From contig CAVQVG010000006.1 of assembly GCA_963717125.1 (NCBI GenBank), positions 517,064 through 581,063 of the forward strand: a DNA stretch of 64,000 nt. Direction: 5' to 3'. The first letter of the stretch is position 1. Every line of letters begins with the position of its first letter. The position numbers were made by a program, and so were the translations under genes. Below the pieces are notes generated by a model. That model made no database searches. It was not told the origin of the DNA and worked only from the letters and a program-made list of their open reading frames with translations. The stretch is from RYN-230 sp963717125 (GTDB lineage: Bacteria > Actinomycetota > Actinomycetes > Streptosporangiales > Streptosporangiaceae). This document shows, in pieces, positions 34,926-43,421 of this stretch.

Positions 34926-35891
34926 ATGGCAGAGCACGGTGACGAACTGCGCCTGGGCTGGCTTGGCACCGGCCGGATGGGTTCTGAACTGGTGCAACGG
35001 CTGCTCGCGGCGGGCTGTGAGGTCGCCGTCTACAACCGGACCCGGGCCAAGTGCGAGCCACTGGCCGCGCTCGGCGCCAAGGTGGTCTCCTCGCCTGCGG
35101 AGCTCGGCACCAGGGACATCGTGTTCGCCACCGTCGGCACGCCGCAGGACCTGATCGACGCGGTCCTCGGCGACGGCGGGCTCACGTCCGGCGAGGCGTC
35201 GCCCCGGGTCCTGGTCGACTGCTCGACCATTTCCGCTGACGTCTCCGGGCAGATCCGCGGGAAGCTCGCCGCGCGGGACACCGACCTGCTGGCCGCCCCG
35301 GTGATGGGCAACCCTAAAGTGGCCAGCGTGGGCAAGCTCACCCTGGCCGTATCGGGACCGCAGGCCGCTTTTGATCTGGCCCGGCCATATCTCGACCTGC
35401 TCGGCGCCGGGGCGACATACGTCGGCGAGGGAGAACTGGCCCGGACGGTAAAGCTTTGTCATAACCTCTTCCTCGGTGTCGTCACCCAGTCGCTGGCGGA
35501 AGTGACGATCCTGGCCCAGAAGAGCGGCGTCAGCCGGGAAGCCTTCCTCAGTTGCCTTAACAAAAGCGTGATGGGTTCGCCGTTTACTCGTTACAAGTCG
35601 CCGGCATTCGTGAACCTGGACTTTCATCCGACCTTTACCGCCACGTTGCTGCGCAAGGACTTTGACCTGGGCCTGGCCGCAGGCCGGGAACACGAAGTGC
35701 CACTCCCGGTGGCCGCGCTGGTACACCAGATGATCCAGACACTTATTGGCCGGGGTTACGGCGACCAGGATTTCGCCGCCCTCATCGAACTCGAGGCGCA
35801 GTCAGCCGGCCTTCAGCTCGTGAGTGAAAACTCCGACATCTCAGACGGTCTCGACCAACCCGACGATAGTGAAGCCAATGCAGTACCGTGA
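34926..35891 (+). CDS. Beta-hydroxyacid dehydrogenase family NAD(P)-dependent oxidoreductase (3-hydroxyisobutyrate dehydrogenase-like)
   Basis: The ATG at 34926 has AAGGGG seven bases upstream and gives 321 residues. The Rossmann motif is LGWLGTGRMGSELVQRLL, followed by VYNRTRAKCEPLAALGA; the substrate loop LLAAPVMGNPKVASVGKLT replaces the usual DAPVSGG pattern, and the catalytic Lys is in ARTVKLCHNLFLG (family pattern KxxNN, here KLCHN). These changes suggest an unusual substrate. The acidic C-terminal tail after residue 300 is extra. Codon use is slightly less GC-rich than in neighbours. It lies downstream of the LacI-type operator, so it is probably the first regulated gene. Confidence 0.85.
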   Translation: MAEHGDELRLGWLGTGRMGSELVQRLLAAGCEVAVYNRTRAKCEPLAALGAKVVSSPAELGTRDIVFATVGTPQDLIDAVLGDGGLTSGEASPRVLVDCSTISADVSGQIRGKLAARDTDLLAAPVMGNPKVASVGKLTLAVSGPQAAFDLARPYLDLLGAGATYVGEGELARTVKLCHNLFLGVVTQSLAEVTILAQKSGVSREAFLSCLNKSVMGSPFTRYKSPAFVNLDFHPTFTATLLRKDFDLGLAAGREHEVPLPVAALVHQMIQTLIGRGYGDQDFAALIELEAQSAGLQLVSENSDISDGLDQPDDSEANAVP

Positions 35892-35902
35892 GCGACTGTC
35901 CC

Positions 35903-35971
35903 GGCCAGCCTCTCACGCAGCCAGCCGAGCCCGGCACGGACGCGCCATCCGGCGCACGGCTGCACCTGGCC
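35903..35971 (+). promoter_or_regulatory. Predicted branched RNA leader upstream of the first solute-binding protein gene
   Basis: GGCCAG (35903) pairs with CTGGCC (35966-35971), GCAGCC (35917) with GGCTGC (35958-35963); inside lie GCCG/CGGC (35924-35935) and GCGCC/GGCGC (35942-35955) hairpins. The helices nest to form a three-way junction ending 39 nt before the ATG, just upstream of the strong ribosome site. It could be a cis-regulatory leader; chance pairing in GC-rich DNA cannot be excluded. Confidence 0.4.
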
Positions 35972-36009
35972 AATCAAACAGGAGTTTCCTGAACTGGAAG
36001 GAGGACCGG

Positions 36010-37275
36010 ATGAAACCTCACCGCACCCGGTTCTTGGCTATCCCGGCCGTCGCCGCAGCCGCGGCTATGGTCCTGGCTGCCTGCAGCAGCAACAGCGGCG
36101 GCAGCGCCAGCGGCAACAGCACATCAAGCAGCACCAAATCGCCGATACTCATCGGCACGTCACTGTCCCTGACGGGTGACTTCTCCGTGGACGGCACGGC
36201 GTTCCAGCGTGGCTACGAGCTGTGGGAGAGCTACATCAACAGCCACGGCGGACTGCTCGGCCGCAAGGTCCAGATGGTCTTCGAGAACGACCAGAGCAGC
36301 CCGACCACGGTGACGACCAACTACACCAAGCTCATCGCCCAGCAGAAGGTGAACTTCGTCTTCGGCCCGTTCTCCACGCTGCTGACCGTCCCCGCCGCGA
36401 AGGTGGCGGCGCGCTACGGTTACGCGTTCCCCGAGGGCGCGGGCGGCGGGCCGGCGGTCTACGCGCTCAACCTGCCGAACGTCTTCGCGATCAGCCCGCC
36501 GGTCGCCGACCAGCTCGTGCCGTTCGCGGACTGGGTGGCGGCGCTGCCGGCCAGTGAACGGCCCAAGACCGCGGCCTACCCGATGGTGAACGACCCGTTC
36601 GCGGACCCGATGACGCAGACCGCCCAGGCCATCCTGCAGAAGGCCGGCGTCAAGACGGTCTACTCGAAGGTCTTCCCCGCGGAGAACCCGGACTACAAGG
36701 CCGGCGCCGACGCGGTGGCCGCGACCGGCGCCCAGATGGTCGTCGTCGGCTCGGTGGACGTGCCCACCGTGACCGCGTTCATCCAGGCATTCGAGCAGCA
36801 GCACTACAACCCGAAGATCTTCGCCTCCACCGCCGGCCCGGACCAGGGCCAGGCGTTCCTGAGCTCGGTCGGGGCCAAGAACGCCACCGGGATCATGGTG
36901 CCCAACGGCTGGTACGGCGGCGAGCCGAACGCGCTGAGCCAGGCCATGGTCAAGGACTACATCGCCAAGTACGGCGGGACGGCGTCGGACATCAACGCCG
37001 ACGTGGCGGAAGGCTACTCGGTGGGCGAGACCCTGGCGGCCGCGGTCACCGCGACCAAGAGCCTGCAGAACTCCAAGATCATCAGTTACCTGCACAGCGG
37101 CGTGACGATCCAGACGGTGCAGGGACCGGCCAAGTTCGCGAGCAACGGCATGAACGTGGTGGCGAACAAGTACATCTTCCAGTGGCAGAACGGCAGCAAG
37201 TTCCTCCAGGTGCTGCCGAAGACCGCAACTGGCTCGGTGGCGATCGTCAACCCGAAGCCCCTGTGGGCCAGCTGA
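36010..37275 (+). CDS. ABC transporter solute-binding lipoprotein, branched-chain amino acid (HAAT) type, copy 1
   Basis: The ATG at 36010 follows a near-perfect GGAAGGAGG with five-base spacing. The 421-residue product has a signal peptide with LAAC lipobox, a Ser/Gly linker and a type-1 periplasmic binding fold (Peripla_BP_6): ILIGTSLSLTGDFSVDGTAF, then LLGRKVQMVFENDQSSP and the FASTAGPDQGQAF and NGWYGGEPNALS segments. It captures the ligand at the outer face of the membrane for LivHMGF. Copy 2 lies 189 bp downstream, has exactly the same length and is closely similar along its whole length. Confidence 0.92.
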   Translation: MKPHRTRFLAIPAVAAAAAMVLAACSSNSGGSASGNSTSSSTKSPILIGTSLSLTGDFSVDGTAFQRGYELWESYINSHGGLLGRKVQMVFENDQSSPTTVTTNYTKLIAQQKVNFVFGPFSTLLTVPAAKVAARYGYAFPEGAGGGPAVYALNLPNVFAISPPVADQLVPFADWVAALPASERPKTAAYPMVNDPFADPMTQTAQAILQKAGVKTVYSKVFPAENPDYKAGADAVAATGAQMVVVGSVDVPTVTAFIQAFEQQHYNPKIFASTAGPDQGQAFLSSVGAKNATGIMVPNGWYGGEPNALSQAMVKDYIAKYGGTASDINADVAEGYSVGETLAAAVTATKSLQNSKIISYLHSGVTIQTVQGPAKFASNGMNVVANKYIFQWQNGSKFLQVLPKTATGSVAIVNPKPLWAS

Positions 37276-37295
37276 GCCGGGCTGCCTGATGGAGC

Positions 37296-37405
37296 GGTGC
37301 GCGGAGCGGCACATGGCTGGCCAGCCCACGATCGACCAAATGGGGCGAACTGGGGCTGGCGAGGGAATACGGTGCCGGTTGAACGCCATGTGCGCTCCGC
37401 GCACC
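37296..37405. repeat. 110-bp element with 21-bp inverted ends between the two binding-protein genes
   Basis: GGTGCGCGGAGCG-G-CACATGGC (37296-37317) pairs with 37385-37405 over 13 + 8 bp with a single G bulge; an inner GCCAGCCC/GGGCTGGC stem (37320-37327 / 37353-37360) lies in the 67-nt loop. As RNA it would be a very stable structure in the gap between the paralogous genes, either stabilising the upstream message, partially terminating, or a MITE-like insertion. No target duplication is obvious. Confidence 0.75.
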
Positions 37406-37464
37406 GGGGCACCCACACTGACTCGTCTGGTGTCCCGGCATGGCCACAGGAGGGGGGAAACCCG

Positions 37465-38730
37465 ATGAGGCGCGACCGCGCCAGGTTCTCGCTGCTCGCT
37501 GCCGGTGGCGCGCTAACCGCGCTGACGCTGGCCGCGTGCGGCAGTGGCAATGCCAGCACCACCGCCAGCACGACCAGCATCAGCGGGGCGAAGCCGATCA
37601 CGGTCGGCATCTCGCTGCCGCTGACCGGGCAGTTCTCGGCTGACGGCATCGCGACCGAACACGGTTACCAGCTCTGGGCGAGCGACGTCAACAGCAACGG
37701 CGGCCTGCGCGGCCGGCCGGTCCAGCTGGTGATCCGCAACGACAACAGCAACCCGAACACGGTGAGCAAGGACTACACCACGCTGATCAAGCAGGATCAC
37801 GTGGACCTGACCATGGCGCCGTACTCCACTCTGCTCAGCTACAACGCCGCGCAGGTCACGGCCAAGTACCATTACGCGCTGGCCGCCGGGTCGGCCAGTG
37901 GTCCCCTTGTCTTCACGCTGAAAGATCCCTACCTGTTCAGCGTGAGCCCGCCGGTCGCGAACCAGATGGTGCCGTTTGCCAACTGGGTGCTATCCCTGCC
38001 GGCCGGCCAGCGGCCCACCACTGCCGCCTACCCGATGGTGCTCGACCCGTTCGCCGACCCGCCGGTGCAGACCGCGGCGACGATCCTGCAGCACGGCGGT
38101 GTCAGGACCGTGTACTACTCGACCAAGCCGGTCACCCCGAACGCGACCGACTCGAACCTGATCCCCATCGCGAACGCGGTGGCGGCCAGGAACCCGCAGG
38201 TGGTGGTGCTCGGCACGATTGACGTGCCAAGCCTGCTGACCTTCATCCACGCGTTCGAGGCGGACCACTTCACGCCGAAGATCATGATCGCGTCGTCCGG
38301 CCCGGACCAGGGTGAGGAATTCCTGCATCACGTGGGCCCGGCCGCCGCCGAGGGGATCATGGTGCCGGATGGCTGGTTCGGCGGCGAGCCGAACGCGCTG
38401 AGCCACGTCATGGTGCAGGACTACATCGCCAAGTTCGGCGGTACCACCAACGACATCAACGCCGACGTGGCCGAGGCCTATTCGGCCGGCGAGACGCTGG
38501 CCGACGCGGTCACCGCGACCGGGAGCCTGAACAACAGCACCATCGCCAGCTACTTGCACTCCCACGTCGTGCAGACCGCGGAGGGCCCGGCCAAGTTCAA
38601 CAGCGTGGGCCAGAATCCGCTCAGCAAGACCTTCATTTTCCAGTGGCAGAACAGCCAGTTCGTCCAGGTGCTGGAGAACGGCTCGACGCACTCGGTCAAC
38701 ATCGAGCGCACGAAGCCGGCGAACTGGTAG
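37465..38730 (+). CDS. ABC transporter solute-binding lipoprotein, branched-chain amino acid (HAAT) type, copy 2
   Basis: AGGAGGGGGG precedes the ATG at 37465. The 421-residue product has the same plan as copy 1: lipobox LAAC, short Thr/Ser linker, then ITVGISLPLTGQFSADGIAT and the shared stretches AAYPMVLDPFADPPVQTA, GGEPNALSHVMVQDYIAKFG and INADVAEAYSAGETLADAV. The differences concentrate in the region around residues 130-150 (YHYALAAGSASGPLVFTL against YGYAFPEGAGGGPAVYAL), which lines the cleft in this family, so the two copies may bind different but related ligands while sharing the permease encoded 83 bp downstream. Confidence 0.92.
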   Translation: MRRDRARFSLLAAGGALTALTLAACGSGNASTTASTTSISGAKPITVGISLPLTGQFSADGIATEHGYQLWASDVNSNGGLRGRPVQLVIRNDNSNPNTVSKDYTTLIKQDHVDLTMAPYSTLLSYNAAQVTAKYHYALAAGSASGPLVFTLKDPYLFSVSPPVANQMVPFANWVLSLPAGQRPTTAAYPMVLDPFADPPVQTAATILQHGGVRTVYYSTKPVTPNATDSNLIPIANAVAARNPQVVVLGTIDVPSLLTFIHAFEADHFTPKIMIASSGPDQGEEFLHHVGPAAAEGIMVPDGWFGGEPNALSHVMVQDYIAKFGGTTNDINADVAEAYSAGETLADAVTATGSLNNSTIASYLHSHVVQTAEGPAKFNSVGQNPLSKTFIFQWQNSQFVQVLENGSTHSVNIERTKPANW

Positions 38731-38813
38731 GCGGCTGATCACGCGGGCTGGCAGCGTGGCGCGGCCCGTCACCAATCACAACTAGTCAGCAGGATGAAGG
38801 GCATGAACCAGGG

Positions 38814-39698
38814 ATGGGACGCGAACTCACCGAAGCCATCGTCAACGGCATTCTCGGCGGCGGTGTCTACGCGCTGATGGCGGTCGGGCTGACGCTGATC
38901 TTCGGCGTGCTCGACATCATCAACATCGCCCAGGGCATCCTGGTCGTGCTGGGCGCGTACCTGAGCTACGTGCTGTCGGTGCACCTGCACCTCGACCTGT
39001 TTGTCGGCCTGCTGGTGACCGTCCCGGCGATGTTCCTCGTCGGGGTCGCGATCCAGTGGGCCTTCATCAGGCCATTGCGCGGCCGGGAGCGCACCTCGAT
39101 GTCGCTGCTCGCCACCTACGCGGTAGCGATCATCATCGAGGGGGTGCTGTACATCATCTTCGGCTCCAACTATGTGAACCTGAACGCCTCGTACGTCACG
39201 TCGGGGCCGAAGGTGTTCGGCTTCTACCTGGACTACATCTACATCTACGGCTTCGCGGCGGCCGTGCTGCTGGTGGCGGGCATCTACTTCACGCTGTACC
39301 GGACCCAGTTCGGCCGGACCATCCGGGCCACCATGCAGGACCAGACCGCGGCCCGGATCGTCGGCATCAACGTGAACCGGGTGCAGATGCTCACGTTCGG
39401 CATCGGGGTGGCGGTCACCGCGGTGGGCGGCATGGTGTTCGGGGCGACCGGTGGGGGCTTCAACCCGAACACCGGGTATGACCTGATCTCCCGGCTGCTC
39501 GCCATCATCATCCTGGGTGGCATGGGCAGTATCTTCGGCGCCATGGTGGCCGCCATCTTCATGATCACGCTGGAGGCGGTGGTGGATGTGCTCTGGTCGC
39601 CGAGCTGGTCGGTGGTGGTGTTCTACGGCGCGCTGGTGCTCGTCCTGGCCATCCGGCCGCAGGGCGTGTTTGGCAAGAAGGCGGCGAGGGCCCAATGA
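38814..39698 (+). CDS. ABC transporter permease, LivH type
   Basis: A 294-residue membrane protein with about eight helices. The opening IVNGILGGGVYALMAVGLTL, IFGVLDIINIAQG is the LivH signature, and GINVNRVQMLTFGIG with the preceding ATMQDQTAARIVG is the cytoplasmic coupling loop that contacts the ATPases. It pairs with LivM, whose start overlaps its stop by four bases (ATGA). The start at 38814 has only a weak ribosome site. It forms half of the import channel for the ligand brought by the two upstream binding proteins. Confidence 0.92.
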   Translation: MGRELTEAIVNGILGGGVYALMAVGLTLIFGVLDIINIAQGILVVLGAYLSYVLSVHLHLDLFVGLLVTVPAMFLVGVAIQWAFIRPLRGRERTSMSLLATYAVAIIIEGVLYIIFGSNYVNLNASYVTSGPKVFGFYLDYIYIYGFAAAVLLVAGIYFTLYRTQFGRTIRATMQDQTAARIVGINVNRVQMLTFGIGVAVTAVGGMVFGATGGGFNPNTGYDLISRLLAIIILGGMGSIFGAMVAAIFMITLEAVVDVLWSPSWSVVVFYGALVLVLAIRPQGVFGKKAARAQ

Positions 39699-40816
39699 GT
39701 ACCGACTCCCCGGTGGGTGCCAGCCCGATCAAGACCAACCCGCTCGCGGTGCCGCCCAGCCGGCGCGGCCCGCTGCTCCGGCTGGGCGGCCTGGCCGTGC
39801 TGCTGGTCATCGCGGTGATCTTCCCGCTGGTGATCACGAACGCGCTGTATACCCAGTTCGCCGTGGACACCCTGATCTTCGTGGCCGCGGTGACCGCGTG
39901 GAACCTGTTCTCCGGGTTCTCCGGCTACATCTCACTGGGTCACGCGGTTTTCTTCGGCACCGGCGCCTACACGGTCGGCCTGCTGACCACGCACTGGAAG
40001 GTAATCGGCGGCACGATCTTCGCCCTGCTGCCGCTGGGCGGCCTGGCCGCCGCGGTGGTCGCGGTGCCGTTCGGGCTGATCGCGCTGCGGGTGCGGCGGC
40101 ACACCTTCGTGGTGATCACCATCGCGATCTTCTTCATCTTCCAGCTGATGGCCTACAACCTCGCGTTCACCGGGGGTAACCAGGGCCTCAGCACGCCGTT
40201 CTTCCTGTGGAACGCGGCCGACTACAACAACCCGTTCTACTACGTGGCGCTCATCCTCGCGGTGGGCTCGATCGTGCTGGCCTGGCTGATCCGGGGGTCC
40301 CGGTTCGGCCTGCGGCTGCTGGCCATCCGGGACGACGAGGACCGGGCCCGTGGCCTCGGTGTCCACGCCATGCGGACCAAGCTCACCGCGTTCATCATCT
40401 CCGGGCTGATCACCGGGATGATCGGCGGGCTGTGGTGGTTCTTCATCGGCCAGGCTCTCCCGGAGACGGTGTTCGACCCGAACTTCGACCTTTCCGTGGC
40501 CCTGATGGGTTTCCTCGGCGGGTTCGGGACGCTGGCCGGGCCGGTGCTCGGCGCGCTGATCCTGGAGCCGCTCCAGCAGTGGGAAGCGATCACGTTCACC
40601 AACGGCTACGTGGCCGAGATCTCCCTGGGCGTGATCTTCCTCGCGGTGATCCTGCTCCTGCCCCGGGGCATCATCCCGACCGGGAAAGAGTTCCTGACCC
40701 GGTGGCAGGCCATCCGGGCGCGCCGCGGCCAGCCCGCCCCGGGCGGCGCGGCCGCGGCGGCCCGCGACGCCGCCGTGCCGAGCCCACCGACCTCCAAGAC
40801 CGGGAGCATCCGATGA
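39695..40816 (+). CDS. ABC transporter permease, LivM type
   Basis: A 373-residue permease with about ten helices and the LivM signature AWNLFSGFSGYISLGHAVFF, GTGAYTVGLL, and the coupling loop LLAIRDDEDRARGLGVHAMR, TKLTAFIISG. The C-terminus is a cytoplasmic tail rich in Ala/Pro/Arg. It overlaps livH (ATGA) upstream and the LivG gene by four bases downstream, so the transporter genes are translationally coupled. Confidence 0.92.
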   Translation: MSTDSPVGASPIKTNPLAVPPSRRGPLLRLGGLAVLLVIAVIFPLVITNALYTQFAVDTLIFVAAVTAWNLFSGFSGYISLGHAVFFGTGAYTVGLLTTHWKVIGGTIFALLPLGGLAAAVVAVPFGLIALRVRRHTFVVITIAIFFIFQLMAYNLAFTGGNQGLSTPFFLWNAADYNNPFYYVALILAVGSIVLAWLIRGSRFGLRLLAIRDDEDRARGLGVHAMRTKLTAFIISGLITGMIGGLWWFFIGQALPETVFDPNFDLSVALMGFLGGFGTLAGPVLGALILEPLQQWEAITFTNGYVAEISLGVIFLAVILLLPRGIIPTGKEFLTRWQAIRARRGQPAPGGAAAAARDAAVPSPPTSKTGSIR

Positions 40817-41591
40817 CCGCGCTGCTGCGCACGGACGGGGTGAGCAAGGCATTCGGCGGGGTCCAGGCGCTCGACGACGCCACCATCGAGGTCGAAGAGG
40901 GCAGCATCGCCGGCCTGATCGGCCCCAACGGCTCCGGCAAGACCACGCTGTTCAACGTGATCACCGGCTACGAGCAGGTGGACGCCGGTGAGGTGTACCT
41001 GGGCGGCAGGCAGATCACCAACGCCCCGCCGGACAAGGTGTTCACGGCCGGCCTCGGCCGCACCTTCCAGCTGACCCGGGTGTTCTCCCGGCTTACCGTG
41101 ATGGAGAACATGATCGTCGCCGCCCAGCACCACGAGGGGGGCAGGGCCGGCTGCGCAACCCGTTCGCCCGGGCCGGCGGTCCGGCCACCCGGCGCCGGGC
41201 CATGGAACTGCTCGAGTTCACCGGCATCGACCACCACGCGGGCGCGCTGGCCGAGACGCTCTCCTACGGCCAGCGCAAGCTGCTCGAGATGTCCTACGTG
41301 CTGATGGCCAGCCCGTCGATCGTGCTGCTGGACGAGCCGGCCGGCGGGGTCAACCCGACCCTGATCACCATGATCGCGGACCGGATCCGGCAGCTCAACG
41401 AGCAGGGCACGACGTTCCTCATCGTGGAGCACAATATGGATTTCGTGATGGGACTGTGCGACAACGTCACGGTCCTGGACTACGGGACCGCGGTGGTCTC
41501 CGGGCCGCCCGGCGCGGTCCGGACCGACCCCCGGGTCCTGGACGCCTATCTCGGCACTGCGGAGGACGACGATGACATCCCGGTCGGCTGA
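40813..41591 (+). pseudogene. ABC transporter ATPase, LivG type, frameshift in a G run
   Basis: The first frame gives Walker A GLIGPNGSGKTTLFNVITG and the LivG-specific GLGRTFQLTRVFSRLTVMEN, then drifts after HHEGG. A second frame resumes with RLRNPFARAGGPATRRRAME, the signature LSYGQRKLLEMSYVLM, Walker B IVLLDEPAGGVNP and the switch His in IVEHNMDFV. Adding one G to the six-G run at 41136-41141 makes one continuous protein of about 259 residues (HHEGGQGRLRNPF). Since permeases and LivF are intact, a homopolymer sequencing error is likely. Confidence 0.9.
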
Positions 41592-42444
41592 CGACACCTC
41601 GCCCGCCCTGGTCATCCAGGACGTGGTGGCCGGCTACGGCGGCGGTGACGTGCTGCACGGGGTGAGCATGCAGGTGGCCGAGGGCGGCATCACCTGCGTG
41701 GTGGGCCCCAACGGAGCGGGCAAGTCCACCCTGCTCGGCAGCATCTGCGGGCTGCTCAAGCCGCGCCTCGGCGAGGTCACCCTGCGCGGCGAACGGCTGT
41801 CCGGCAAGACGCCGCGCCAGGTGCTGGACCTGGGCGTGGTGCTGGTGCCGCAGAACCACAGCCTGTTCCGCGAGATGACGGTGCGCGAGAACATCATGCT
41901 GGGCGGCTACATCCTGCGCGAGCGTGGGCTGGCCGACCGCAGGCTGGCCGCGGTGCTGGAGATGTTCCCCCAGGTGACCGAGTGGCTGGGCAAGAAGGCG
42001 GGCAGCCTGTCCGGCGGTCAGCAGCGGCTGGTCGAGTTCGCCCGGAGCCTGATGCTCGACCCCACCCTGGTCATCCTGGACGAGCCGTCCATGGGCCTGT
42101 CGCCGAGGGTGCTCAAGTCGGTCTTCGACGCGGTCCGGATGATGCACGCGCAGGGCAAGACCATCCTGCTGGTGGAGCAGAACGCGCGGGCCGGGCTGCG
42201 CCTGTCCACGCACGGCGTGGTGCTGGAGAACGGCCGGGTCCGGCTGTCCGGCACCGGCCACGAGGTGCTGAACCACCCGGAGATCGGCGCGCTGTACCTG
42301 GGTGGCGCGGTGTCCGATCAGGAGACTCCGGAAGCCCGGGCCGCCGAGGCCCGTGCTGCTGAGACAGCCGGCACTGAAGCACGGGCCGCCGAGCCGGACC
42401 CGCAATCCGCCGCGAACGGGACAGCGCCGGGAGCCGCGCGTTGA
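41572..42444 (+). CDS. ABC transporter ATPase, LivF type
   Basis: A 290-residue ATPase overlapping the LivG gene by 20 bases. Walker A VVGPNGAGKSTLL, the LivF hallmark VLVPQNHSLFREMTVRENI, signature LSGGQQRLVEFARSL, Walker B LVILDEPSMGLSP and switch ILLVEQNARAGL are all present. The last ~45 residues are an Ala/Glu-rich extension (repeated EARAAE) absent from typical LivF. Its stop overlaps the TTG start of the amidohydrolase gene, tying the transporter to the catabolic enzymes in one operon. Confidence 0.93.
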   Translation: MTSRSADDTSPALVIQDVVAGYGGGDVLHGVSMQVAEGGITCVVGPNGAGKSTLLGSICGLLKPRLGEVTLRGERLSGKTPRQVLDLGVVLVPQNHSLFREMTVRENIMLGGYILRERGLADRRLAAVLEMFPQVTEWLGKKAGSLSGGQQRLVEFARSLMLDPTLVILDEPSMGLSPRVLKSVFDAVRMMHAQGKTILLVEQNARAGLRLSTHGVVLENGRVRLSGTGHEVLNHPEIGALYLGGAVSDQETPEARAAEARAAETAGTEARAAEPDPQSAANGTAPGAAR

Positions 42445-43421
42445 TCATCGACGCGCACCGGCACGTCATCGTCCCCGAGATCACCGCCGGTACCGTGCCG
42501 GAGGCGTGGCGGCCGTCCATCCGCACCGCGTCCGGCCGGACCGTCGTCGGCTTCCGCGGCCGGGACATCAACTCGGTGCTGGGTGAGTTCAGCGACGTGG
42601 ACGTGATCCTGGCCGAGGCGGCCGCGACCGGGGTCGATCACCTGCTCCTGTCGCCGTGGATCAACCTGGTGCCGGTGGACGCGGGCCCCCGCGACGCGCA
42701 GCTCGTCTGCCAGGTGCAGAACGAGGCGCTGGGCCGGCTGGTGGCGTCCTATCCGCAGCTCAGCGCCGTCGGCGCGGTGCCGCTGCAGGACCCGGAGCTG
42801 GCCGCGCGGGAGCTGGCCGGGCTGGTCGCCGCGGGCCTGGCCGGGGTGGAGATCCCGTCCAGCGTGGCCGGCCGGTACCTGGGCGATGACGTCTTCCTGC
42901 CGTTCTGGGACGCGGCGGCCGACGCCGGCGCGCTGGTCTTCATCCACCCGACCACCCGCGGCTTCGGGATCGAGGCGCTGGACAGCTATTACCTGTGGAA
43001 CTCGGTCGGTAACCCGCTGGAGACCGCGGTGACCGCCGCGCACATCGCGATGGCCGGCGTGCTCGAGCGGTTCCCGCGGCTGCGCGTGCTGCTGGCGCAC
43101 GGCGGGGGCGCGCTGCCGGTGCTCCGCGGCCGGCTGCGCCGGGCCTACGCGGTCCGTCCGGAGGCAGCCGCGCGAACCAGGCACGGCCCGGACTGGTCGC
43201 TGCGCCGGTTCTACTACGACAGCGTCACCCATGACGCCGCGCTCCTGGCCGACCTGGCCGGGTACGCCGGGGCGGAACAGATCCTGCTCGGCTCGGATCA
43301 GCCCTTCGACATGGGCAGCGACAACTGCGTCGCGGAGGTGCGGGCACTCGGCCTGGGCCGCGGCGAAGAGCTGATCCTGGGCGGCAACGCCGGCCGGCTG
43401 CTGGCCATGGCCGATGCCTGA
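42441..43421 (+). CDS. Metal-dependent amidohydrolase/decarboxylase, ACMSD-like (Amidohydro_2)
   Basis: Starting at TTG inside the LivF stop, the 326-residue TIM-barrel protein has the metal motif DAHRHVIVPE, the barrel segments LVFIHPTTRGFG and VLLAHGGGALPVL, and the C-terminal Asp in LLGSDQPFDMGSD. This set matches the aminocarboxymuconate-semialdehyde decarboxylase / gamma-resorcylate decarboxylase group of PF04909, which catalyse nonoxidative decarboxylation or C-C hydrolysis of aromatic or enol acids. The substrate is probably an intermediate from the imported compound. It overlaps the ThDP enzyme gene by eight bases. Confidence 0.87.
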   Translation: MIIDAHRHVIVPEITAGTVPEAWRPSIRTASGRTVVGFRGRDINSVLGEFSDVDVILAEAAATGVDHLLLSPWINLVPVDAGPRDAQLVCQVQNEALGRLVASYPQLSAVGAVPLQDPELAARELAGLVAAGLAGVEIPSSVAGRYLGDDVFLPFWDAAADAGALVFIHPTTRGFGIEALDSYYLWNSVGNPLETAVTAAHIAMAGVLERFPRLRVLLAHGGGALPVLRGRLRRAYAVRPEAAARTRHGPDWSLRRFYYDSVTHDAALLADLAGYAGAEQILLGSDQPFDMGSDNCVAEVRALGLGRGEELILGGNAGRLLAMADA

